Positions 1 through 4,808 of a stretch of DNA of 8,118 bases are shown one piece after another (positions within the stretch are counted from its first letter, which is position 1; every line of letters begins with the position of its first letter). Where the stretch lies: the NCBI GenBank assembly GCA_947305585.1, contig CAMZDY010000051.1, positions 1 to 8,118 on the forward strand. The letters run 5' to 3'. Position numbers and translations under genes: made by a program. Origin of the DNA: an uncultured Verrucomicrobiota bacterium. GTDB lineage: Bacteria; Verrucomicrobiota; Kiritimatiellia; RFP12; UBA1067. A model generated the notes under the pieces. That model had not been told where the DNA came from, searched no databases, and saw nothing but the letters and a program-made list of their open reading frames with translations.

Positions 1-53
1 CCGCAACCCCCGGATCGACAGTCCAGTGCGCTAACCAATTGCGCCACAACCCC
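1..53 (-). tRNA. tRNA-Asp(GUC), 3' end cut off by the window edge
   Basis: Read on the minus strand from 53, the fold is: acceptor strand GGGGTTG, U8-G9, D stem GCGC/GCGC around a 9-nt loop, and anticodon stem CTGGA/TCCGG closing the 7-nt loop CTGTCGA. A 5-nt variable region and the start of a GC-rich T stem follow. U33 is present and the anticodon GTC (plus positions 17-19) decodes Asp GAC/GAU. The 3' half (rest of the T arm, acceptor 3' strand, discriminator) lies outside the window, so acceptor pairing cannot be checked. The loop is odd for a bacterial tRNA-Asp, with G37 and A38 (see findings). It has its own promoter at 77-106. Confidence 0.85.
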
Positions 54-76
54 GCTTTTCCGGATAAGTGATTAGT

Positions 77-106
77 ATTATATCATATTTCGGGGGCGAA
101 AGTCAA
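77..106 (-). promoter_or_regulatory. Sigma70-type extended -10 promoter of tRNA-Asp
   Basis: Minus strand: -35 TTGACT (101-106), 18-bp spacer, -10 TATAAT (77-82) preceded by TG in the extended -10 position (TGATATAAT). A T-rich tract lies upstream of the -35. The -10 ends 23 nt before the tRNA-Asp 5' end, close to the 21-nt distance at the other two tRNA promoters. Transcription should start near 70. Confidence 0.85.
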
Positions 107-122
107 TAGGGAAAATGAAAAA
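99..122 (-). repeat. 24-bp direct repeat, copy 1 (over the -35 of the tRNA-Asp promoter)
   Basis: These 24 bases are identical to 2217-2240, in the same orientation and the same position relative to a tRNA promoter. On the minus strand each copy is a T-rich tract, then CCC, then TATTGACTTT containing the -35 hexamer. Similarity beyond the copy is mainly confined to the -10 region, so this is a shared promoter-upstream module rather than a long duplication. It may act as an UP-like element, or its T-run may help end transcription from the gene upstream. Confidence 0.9.
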
Positions 123-134
123 ATTTTCGGGGAG

Positions 135-210
135 TGGTCGGACTGGCGGGGATCGGACCCGCGACCCCAACATTAAAAGTGTCGTGCTCTACCAACTGAG
201 CTACAGTCCG
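135..210 (-). tRNA. tRNA-Lys(UUU), CCA encoded
   Basis: This is a complete 76-nt cloverleaf. Acceptor CGGACTG pairs fully with CAGTCCG, with discriminator A73 and an encoded CCA (135-137). D stem GCTC/GAGC, anticodon stem CGACA/TGTTG, loop CTTTTAA with anticodon TTT (175-177 on plus), and T stem GCGGG/CCCGC. Two features are unusual: the T loop is UCCGAUC, with C at position 55 (plus 156) instead of the nearly universal U/pseudouridine, and the first pair is C1-G72. The 5' end overlaps the last 10 nt of the GT2 gene. It has its own promoter at 232-260, which lies inside that gene. An A/T tract (112-127) follows the 3' end, but no GC hairpin was found. Confidence 0.95.
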
Positions 211-1031
211 TTTGGGGGCTTATGGTTGAATATTATACCATATTTTCGGCGCGAATGCAATAGGAATTCGAGCTTTCCCAAAATTTGGCTCGCACCGAAA
301 TACCGTTTGAGACGTCCGCCCGAAAGCCGGTCGAGCCGCTTGCGCTCCAATAAAATGGCGCTTTTGTAGAGCCAATGGCGCTTCGTGCCGGTGACTGTGC
401 GCACGATTCCGTTCGTGCCCGGCGTGTAGCGGTAGAGCACGTCCGGAAGACTTACCACGCGTTTCGACCTTATCGCGCACTCGCAGACGAAAGGAGCGTC
501 TTCGTAGATGAAAAGGTTTTCGTTGAAGCGGACGGGACCCGATTCGAGGAGTTCGCGGCGGAACGCGATGCGGCAGACGCTGCCCGGTTCGCGCTTCTCG
601 GCGAGGGCGGACATGAAGCGCCAAGGACGGGCGAGCGCCCGGAAGAGGTCGCGCCAGGAGTAGCCGATGAAGGCCGGTGCGAGCGTTTCGAGCACCTCGC
701 GCCCGGAAAGGTCGTACTGGCGCTTGAGGGGAGAGAGGGAATAGTTGAAGAAACAGAAGTCGGCCCCGGTGGACTCGAGGCGCTCGATCGGACGCGCGAA
801 GAAGTTCGGCTCGACGGTGTCGTCGGCGTCGCAGAAGAAGACGTATTTGCCTTGGGCGCGGTCGAGTCCTTGGTTGCGCGCCCAGCTGAGTCCCCTGCCC
901 TCCCGATCATCGATTACGAGGATCTCCACGTTATCGCGTCCGATCCGTTCGGCCGCGCGCTCCAGCGACTCGAGCGCCAGGGGGAGCGTGTCGTCGTTGC
1001 GGTAGTTGGGCACGATCACGCTGGCGAGCAT
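201..1031 (-). CDS. GT2 family glycosyltransferase, 276 aa
   Basis: Predicted inverting GT-A glycosyltransferase, probably transferring a sugar from a nucleotide-sugar during surface polysaccharide or glycan synthesis. The N-terminus has the typical ASVIVPNYRNDD strand (residues 3-14), VIDD (39-42) for nucleotide binding, GLSWARNQGLD (47-57), and the metal-binding DADD motif in FFCDADDTVEPNF (65-77). An ED motif in IYEDAPF (175-181) is the likely catalytic-base region. The stretch between VIDD and GLSWARN is shorter than usual, where family members normally have DDGSTD and a further helix. The ATG at 1031 follows GGAGG (1036-1040) with a short spacing. It overlaps the end of the upstream glycosyltransferase by 16 nt, implying translational coupling. 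A longer in-frame opening to 1367 lacks family similarity. The last residues are read through the tRNA-Lys promoter, and the stop lies inside tRNA-Lys. Acceptor and donor sugars cannot be inferred. Confidence 0.9.
   Translation of the reverse strand: MLASVIVPNYRNDDTLPLALESLERAAERIGRDNVEILVIDDREGRGLSWARNQGLDRAQGKYVFFCDADDTVEPNFFARPIERLESTGADFCFFNYSLSPLKRQYDLSGREVLETLAPAFIGYSWRDLFRALARPWRFMSALAEKREPGSVCRIAFRRELLESGPVRFNENLFIYEDAPFVCECAIRSKRVVSLPDVLYRYTPGTNGIVRTVTGTKRHWLYKSAILLERKRLDRLSGGRLKRYFGASQILGKLEFLLHSRRKYGIIFNHKPPNGL
232..260 (-). promoter_or_regulatory. Extended -10 promoter of tRNA-Lys, inside the GT2 coding end
   Basis: Minus strand: -35 TTGCAT (255-260), 17-bp spacer, -10 TATAAT (232-237) with upstream TG (TGGTATAAT). 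The -10 ends 21 nt before the tRNA-Lys 5' end. The whole promoter is coding sequence for the last ~25 residues of the GT2 glycosyltransferase. The -35 is embedded in CCTATTG, the core shared with the tRNA-Asp and tRNA-Ala promoters. Confidence 0.8.
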
Positions 1032-1510
1032 ACTTCCTCCAGCCAGCGGGCGTAATCGTCCATGACGCGTGCGGCATCGAAAAGGTCGGGGCGCATCGTC
1101 TCCGCGCGCTTCGCTTCCTCCACCGCGCGGCAAAAGCTTTCCACGCTGCCCGCCTCGTACTTGGCGCCCGCGTTCCCCACGAGTTCCGCCGTTTCGCCAT
1201 CCAAGGAATATACGATCTTGAGCCGCGCCATCGCATAGTCCGCGAGTTTCCCCGGCACGGCCACTCGGCTGGACGGAAACATGGGGATGAGCCCCGCTTC
1301 GCTTTTGGACAGGAGTTGGGCGAGACCGGTTTCGTCCAGATAGCCGGCGAACCGGATCCGGTCGCATCCCGCCGCGAGGCGCTCCAGCGCCTTCCGCTTG
1401 GGTCCCTCGCCCGCCAATACGAGACTCAAGTCTTCGCGCCGCTTGACCGCCTCGACCACGGTTTCGAGGTCGTAGGACGAGCCCATATTGCCGATGTAGA
1501 CGAGTTTCAT
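1016..1510 (-). CDS. GT4 family glycosyltransferase, C-terminal (nucleotide-sugar binding) part of a split gene, 164 aa
   Basis: This is the C-terminal Rossmann domain of a GT-B glycosyltransferase. It opens with LVYIGNMGSSYDLETVVEA (residues 3-21), the usual start of the second GT4 domain. LVLAGEGPKRKAL and the helix/loop around SEAGLIPMFPSSRVAVPGKL follow; the latter corresponds to the donor-binding region. The domain cannot be a whole enzyme because the acceptor-binding N-terminal half is encoded separately at 1507-2082. The ATG at 1510 overlaps the upstream stop as ATGA, and no clear Shine-Dalgarno precedes it, so expression would need termination-reinitiation. The same frame stays open upstream to 1732. 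The stretch just before the ATG (PDEKDGTRE) reads like a natural inter-domain linker, suggesting the two parts were one protein separated by a 1-nt deletion. The 3' end overlaps GT2 by 16 nt. Confidence 0.8.
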   Translation of the reverse strand: MKLVYIGNMGSSYDLETVVEAVKRREDLSLVLAGEGPKRKALERLAAGCDRIRFAGYLDETGLAQLLSKSEAGLIPMFPSSRVAVPGKLADYAMARLKIVYSLDGETAELVGNAGAKYEAGSVESFCRAVEEAKRAETMRPDLFDAARVMDDYARWLEEVCSPA

Positions 1511-2082
1511 TTCGCGTGTCCCGTCTTTTTCATCGGGCACTCGGCCCCGTAGCTCCGCGCAAGCTCCAGATAGCCGCCGGCCACCGCGCTGATCGCGTCC
1601 GCCCCCAAATAGACCGCTTTGGCCACGCGACCCAAAAGCTTTACCGCCCAACCCGGCAGCACCCGCGCGAAAGTTTCGGGCCACGCATCCTGGATGTCGA
1701 CTACGGTTTTGACTCCGTGCCGCTTGCCCCACCTCACGGCCGCCAGCGCCAGCCCCAGCGGCGGCGAAGAAACTACGATCGCATCGGGACGGACAGGCTC
1801 GGCATCGGCCGCCTTGGTCCAGACCCGCGCGAGGAGGAGATGGCTCAAGACCCGACTAAGACAGATGTTCTTGGGATAGGAAAGCGTTTTCAGCATCCGG
1901 ATATTGCCCGGGAGCGGTTGCTTGAGGATGCGCTTACGCTTGGTGCCGTGGTTGAAGTCGCCCGTCCACAGCACCACTTCGTGTCCGCGCCGTTCGAGCG
2001 CCGAAGCCATGAGACTATACCGCTGCGCCCGAAAGCCTTCCTGGGGGAGATTGTCGAAGGGATTGACGATCCAGATTTTCAT
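1507..2082 (-). CDS. GT4 family glycosyltransferase, N-terminal part of a split gene, 191 aa
   Basis: This is the N-terminal GT-B domain of a WbuB/WcaI-like GT4 glycosyltransferase. It begins MKIWIVNPFDNLPQEGFRAQ with RYSLMASALERRGHEVVLWT next, typical of enzymes that build surface polysaccharides. DAIVVSSPPLGLALAA and VKTVVDIQDAWPETFARVLP are the usual landmarks of this domain, and GADAISAVAGGYLELAR is its closing helix. It stops at TGA (1507-1509) just where the second domain should begin, and that domain follows in the -1 frame. Joined, the two parts would give about 355 aa, a normal length for the family. The ATG at 2082 lies 15 nt after the encoded CCA of tRNA-Ala with only a weak Shine-Dalgarno (GGAT/GGCGG). 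No promoter fits in that gap, so transcription appears to continue from the tRNA-Ala promoter. Confidence 0.8.
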   Translation of the reverse strand: MKIWIVNPFDNLPQEGFRAQRYSLMASALERRGHEVVLWTGDFNHGTKRKRILKQPLPGNIRMLKTLSYPKNICLSRVLSHLLLARVWTKAADAEPVRPDAIVVSSPPLGLALAAVRWGKRHGVKTVVDIQDAWPETFARVLPGWAVKLLGRVAKAVYLGADAISAVAGGYLELARSYGAECPMKKTGHAK

Positions 2083-2097
2083 CCGCCAATCCGGAAA

Positions 2098-2173
2098 TGG
2101 TGGAGAAGAGGAGATTCGAACTCCCGACCCCCACGTTGCGAACGTGATGCTCTACCAACTGAGCTACTTCCCC
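2098..2173 (-). tRNA. tRNA-Ala(CGC), CCA encoded
   Basis: This is a complete 76-nt cloverleaf. Acceptor GGGGAAG pairs with CTTCTCC and contains the G3:U70 wobble that is the main alanine identity element. D stem is GCTC/GAGC. Anticodon stem TCACG/CGTGG closes loop TTCGCAA with anticodon CGC (2138-2140 on plus), reading GCG codons, as expected in a GC-rich genome. T stem GGGAG/CTCCT carries the canonical loop TTCGAAT. Discriminator A73 is followed by an encoded CCA (2098-2100). The promoter at 2195-2224 lies 21 nt upstream, and the split GT4 gene starts 15 nt downstream. Confidence 0.97.
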
Positions 2174-2194
2174 ATTTCACGTAAAACATCGTAT

Positions 2195-2224
2195 ATTATA
2201 TCACAAGGCGCGGACAAAAGTCAA
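2195..2224 (-). promoter_or_regulatory. Sigma70-type extended -10 promoter of tRNA-Ala (and probably the GT4-GT2 genes)
   Basis: Minus strand: -35 TTGACT (2219-2224), 18-bp spacer, -10 TATAAT (2195-2200) preceded by TG (TGATATAAT). The -35 and its upstream T-rich tract are part of the 24-bp repeat shared with the tRNA-Asp promoter. The -10 ends 21 nt before the tRNA-Ala 5' end, and the start should be near 2188. It is the nearest visible promoter for the glycosyltransferase genes downstream. Confidence 0.85.
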
Positions 2225-2240
2225 TAGGGAAAATGAAAAA
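2217..2240 (-). repeat. 24-bp direct repeat, copy 2 (over the -35 of the tRNA-Ala promoter)
   Basis: Identical to 99-122, in the same orientation, and again overlapping the -35 of a tRNA promoter. This copy begins 3 nt beyond the stop codon of the aspartic protease gene, so its T-rich tract also forms the immediate 3' flank of that operon. Confidence 0.9.
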
Positions 2241-2243
2241 TGT

Positions 2244-3056
2244 TCAGCGCAGGCGGATTTCGGGGAACTTGAGATAGAGGTCGTACCGGCGCAAGGTGTC
2301 CGCGCCCAGATAGGCGCAGGGATGGGCCGGATTGATCATGGGGCGGATCTCCACCTCCACCCGTTCGCCCGGCTCCACCGCCACGAGCTCCAGCTTGCCC
2401 GGCGCGCCCGGCCGCATCTGGAGCGCTTCGCGTCCGTTCATCCCCACCGCGCCGAAGTCGAACTCATCCCCGGCCGCTTTCCAATCGTCCGGGCGCTTGA
2501 GGATGGTGAAGGAGGAGCCGCTGTCGATCAGCATGCTCTGTCGGGAACCGTCCTTGCCCACGTAGAAGACCTTGGGCGAGCCGTCGAAATCGGAATAGTC
2601 GAACTTTAGCGCGGGGCCGAAGCCTTCGATCGAGTCGGGGTTGAGGACGAGCTTGCGCTCTTTGAGCGAAAGGATCATCGGCATCCGGCGGATGATGTCC
2701 ATCCCGAGAATGCCGTGCACCTTGGCCCCCACCTGTTCGGAGAGTCCGGGGAAGGGAACGACCATAACCGGGAAACCTTGGTAGTCCATCTCGCCCACCT
2801 TGAGCGAACCGGTCTTCATGAGCCGGGGCACGGCATGCACGTTGCTGGTGCCGGCGAGACCGATTTCATGCAGCACTGCATCGGGGAAGGCGTTCGTCAC
2901 GAACGCGAGGTCGAACGACGTGTGGGTGGCGCCGGTATCGAAAATCATGGTGCAGGGCACGCCGTCGAGCGAGCCCCGCACGAGCTGCAGATTGTTGCCT
3001 TCGCCCACTTCGAGGGGAACGACCAATTGCACCGCCAACATCAAAGCCGCCAGCAT
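2244..3056 (-). CDS. Exported two-lobed retropepsin-like aspartic protease, 270 aa
   Basis: Two aspartic-protease half-sites occur in one chain. Lobe 1 has IFDTGATHTSF (residues 38-48, catalytic D40) and later HGILGMDIIRR (114-124). Lobe 2 has LIDSGSSFTIL (176-186, catalytic D178) and later YLGADTLRRYDLYLKF (249-264). Each lobe thus shows the Asp-Thr/Ser-Gly loop plus the LGxD element expected of retropepsin-like folds, so the single chain probably forms the active pseudo-dimer. A hydrophobic N-terminus (1-14) suggests export or anchoring, but it lacks the usual basic n-region, so a periplasmic location is inferred. The ATG at 3056 is chosen because AAAGGAG lies 7 nt upstream; the longer in-frame opening to 3404 is the shadow of folE. 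It is the last gene of the operon, 17 nt after folE. The substrate is unknown. Confidence 0.85.
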   Translation of the reverse strand: MLAALMLAVQLVVPLEVGEGNNLQLVRGSLDGVPCTMIFDTGATHTSFDLAFVTNAFPDAVLHEIGLAGTSNVHAVPRLMKTGSLKVGEMDYQGFPVMVVPFPGLSEQVGAKVHGILGMDIIRRMPMILSLKERKLVLNPDSIEGFGPALKFDYSDFDGSPKVFYVGKDGSRQSMLIDSGSSFTILKRPDDWKAAGDEFDFGAVGMNGREALQMRPGAPGKLELVAVEPGERVEVEIRPMINPAHPCAYLGADTLRRYDLYLKFPEIRLR

Positions 3057-3063
3057 AAACCAG

Positions 3064-3070
3064 CTCCTTT
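3064..3070 (-). promoter_or_regulatory. Ribosome binding site of the aspartic protease gene
   Basis: AAAGGAG on the minus strand, 7 nt before the ATG at 3056 and between the folE stop codon and that ATG. It decides the start within a frame that is open for another 348 nt upstream. Confidence 0.8.
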
Positions 3071-3073
3071 CGT

Positions 3074-3640
3074 CTACTTTACGAGCGACATGAACTCTTC
3101 GCGCACTTTGGCGTCTTCCCGGAAGGATCCGAGCACGGCCGAAGTGACCATTTCCGAATTCTGCTTCTCCACCCCGCGCATCATCATGCAGAGGTGCTTG
3201 GCCTTGATCACCACGCCCACGCCTTCGGCGCCGGTTTCGTCCATTACGGCATTGGCGATTTCCTCGGTGAGGCGTTCCTGGATCTGCAGGCGGCGCGCGA
3301 ACATGTCGACGATGCGCGCAAGTTTGCTCACGCCCAGCACCTGTCCCTTGGAGATGTAGCCGATGGCGCATTTGCCGTAGAACGGCAGCATGTGGTGTTC
3401 GCACATTGAATAGAGCTCGATATCCTTCAGGACCACCATGTGGTTGGTGCCGCTCTCGAAATAGGCGCCGTTCACCACCTTCTTGAGATTCTGGCGATAG
3501 CCGCGCGTCAGGAACGTCAGCGACTTGGCCACGCGCTCCGGCGTTTTCCGGAGTCCCTCGCGCGCCGGATCTTCGCCCAGCTCCTCGATGATGCCCTTCA
3601 CGAGCGCGGCCAGTTTCTTCTGGTCAGGTTCCTTTTTCAT
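3074..3640 (-). CDS. folE: GTP cyclohydrolase I (type IA), 188 aa
   Basis: This enzyme converts GTP to 7,8-dihydroneopterin triphosphate and formate in the cytosol, the first step of tetrahydrofolate (and, in some bacteria, queuosine or biopterin) synthesis. The sequence is full-length for the compact form. Landmarks are REGLRKTPERVAKS (27-40), the metal/catalytic segment SMCEHHMLPFYGK (78-90) and KHLCMMMRGVEKQNSEMVTS (148-167). C80, H83 and C151 are the zinc ligands, and H82 matches the catalytic histidine. Both zinc cysteines are present, so it is the zinc-dependent FolE1 rather than FolE2. The ATG at 3640 follows AAGGAG (3649-3654) at 8 nt. The start overlaps the end of the Mur ligase gene by 17 nt and the aspartic protease follows 17 nt later, so the gene is co-transcribed with both. 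No riboswitch or other separate control is visible. Confidence 0.97.
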   Translation of the reverse strand: MKKEPDQKKLAALVKGIIEELGEDPAREGLRKTPERVAKSLTFLTRGYRQNLKKVVNGAYFESGTNHMVVLKDIELYSMCEHHMLPFYGKCAIGYISKGQVLGVSKLARIVDMFARRLQIQERLTEEIANAVMDETGAEGVGVVIKAKHLCMMMRGVEKQNSEMVTSAVLGSFREDAKVREEFMSLVK

Positions 3641-4808
3641 CCGCTATTCTCCTTGCCAAAGCCGGCAGTTCCGGGTCGCGCGCGCCGCAAGTGACGTAAG
3701 CGGCGAAATCGTGCGCCTTGATCCAATCGAACGCCGCATCCAGATCCTTCACCACGATCGAGCCCGGCACTTTGGCCGCCAGATCCTCCGCGTTCACGTC
3801 GCGCCTGGCGGTGCCGCCCGCATCGTACACCGGGAGGAGTAGAAGCCGGTCTTCGGGGGCGATCGTGGAGTTGAACATCCGCGCGAGGGAATCGAGCATC
3901 TTGCGCAGGGGCCCGTACCCGTGGGGACGCCAAATTACGCAAATTCCGCCCGGATGGGCCGCTTTGACGGTGGTCCACATGGCCTTCAGCTTTTCCGGAT
4001 TGTGGGCATAGTCGTCGTAGACCCTTGAGCCGTAGCGCTGAAGCCGGCGCTCCACACCCCGGAAAGTCATGAGCGCAGCTTGGGCCTTGGCGGGGTCGCA
4101 GCCGAGCGCGAGCGCCATCCGGTAGGCGAGGAAAGCGTTGTTGCGGTTGTGGCGGCCTGGCGCATTCACGTCCATCTCGCCCGGCTCCTTGCGTCCGTCC
4201 ACCACCGGACCTTTCACGTCCTTCACGAACGCGTCGAAAACCTCGTCCATCTCCTCTTTGGAGTAGTGGTCGGTGCTGGAATTGGTGACTACGACCGCAT
4301 AGGGATTGAACGCCACGAGCGATTTGTCGCTCTCGTCCACTTCCGCCACGGCGTAGTCCCCTTCGCCATACCTGACGGCGCCTTCCCAGCCCACCACGTT
4401 CGCCCCGTTGACGCACATGGGGTCCATTTCGCATTCGGCGAGGATATGGCCGAGCATGGCGGTTACCGTGCTTTTGCCGCAGGTGCCGACCACCGCCACC
4501 AGTTTATGGCCGGAAAGCGTGCGGGCGAGCGCCCGGGCGCGATGGACGATCTCGATGCCCATATCCTGCGCCTTGGCGATGCCGGGATTCGTCTGCTCAA
4601 TGGCGGTAGAGACGACCACTTCGTCCGTGTCGCCGTCGATTCCGCTGCCGTCGTCGGGGAAACACTTGACGCCCAGGCGCTCCAAAAAACGGATATTGGG
4701 CGTGGCGAGGTTACGGTCGGCACCGGTAACCTCGTCGCCCTTGCGCAACATGGCGGTGGCGAGCGCGGACATGCCCACGCCGCCAATGCCTATGAGGTGG
4801 CGCTTCAC
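3624..4808 (-). CDS. Compact Mur ligase, MurC/Mpl-like (UDP-N-acetylmuramate-L-alanine ligase family), 394 aa
   Basis: Probable ATP-dependent amide ligase joining L-alanine (MurC) or a recycled peptide (Mpl) to UDP-MurNAc in the cytosol. The N-terminal Rossmann domain has LIGIGGVGMSALATAML (5-21). The ATP loop is VVGTCGKSTVTAML (106-119), then VAEVDESDKSL (154-164), TNSSTDH (175-181), PGRHNRNNAFLAYR (217-230) and VYDDYAHNPEKLKA (263-276), the order expected for MurC/Mpl. The P-loop reads GTCGKST, with Cys where MurC/Mpl normally have His. The part between TNSSTDH and PGRHN is only about 40 residues, against roughly 100 in classical MurC, which accounts for the short length. The GTG start at 4808 overlaps the upstream stop as GTGA without its own Shine-Dalgarno, so it is translationally coupled. 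It sits away from a division/cell-wall cluster, so a paralogue or recycling ligase is as likely as the essential MurC. Confidence 0.82.
   Translation of the reverse strand: MKRHLIGIGGVGMSALATAMLRKGDEVTGADRNLATPNIRFLERLGVKCFPDDGSGIDGDTDEVVVSTAIEQTNPGIAKAQDMGIEIVHRARALARTLSGHKLVAVVGTCGKSTVTAMLGHILAECEMDPMCVNGANVVGWEGAVRYGEGDYAVAEVDESDKSLVAFNPYAVVVTNSSTDHYSKEEMDEVFDAFVKDVKGPVVDGRKEPGEMDVNAPGRHNRNNAFLAYRMALALGCDPAKAQAALMTFRGVERRLQRYGSRVYDDYAHNPEKLKAMWTTVKAAHPGGICVIWRPHGYGPLRKMLDSLARMFNSTIAPEDRLLLLPVYDAGGTARRDVNAEDLAAKVPGSIVVKDLDAAFDWIKAHDFAAYVTCGARDPELPALARRIADEKGT

Noticed and set aside
112..127. Intrinsic terminator after tRNA-Lys
   Set aside because: There is a T-run on the minus strand but no GC-rich hairpin before it, and part of the tract belongs to the 24-bp promoter repeat.
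375..1055. Long plus-strand open frame opposite the GT2 gene
   Set aside because: It is the antisense shadow of a GC-rich gene; the translation has no recognisable motif and the minus frame carries clear GT2 motifs.
1032..1367. Longer N-terminus for the GT2 gene
   Set aside because: It would overlap the GT4 C-terminal domain by 352 nt and has no family similarity; the ATG at 1031 has a GGAGG and starts right at the conserved first strand.
201..2082. A complete polysaccharide biosynthesis locus
   Set aside because: Only two glycosyltransferases are present, with no polymerase, flippase, sugar-nucleotide synthesis or export genes.
99..2240. The two 24-bp repeats as ends of a mobile element
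   Set aside because: No transposase or integrase lies between them, and both copies sit in the same functional position at a promoter, which explains them better.
3057..3404. Longer N-terminus for the aspartic protease
   Set aside because: It overlaps folE almost entirely; AAAGGAG at 3064-3070 and the hydrophobic N-terminus support the ATG at 3056.
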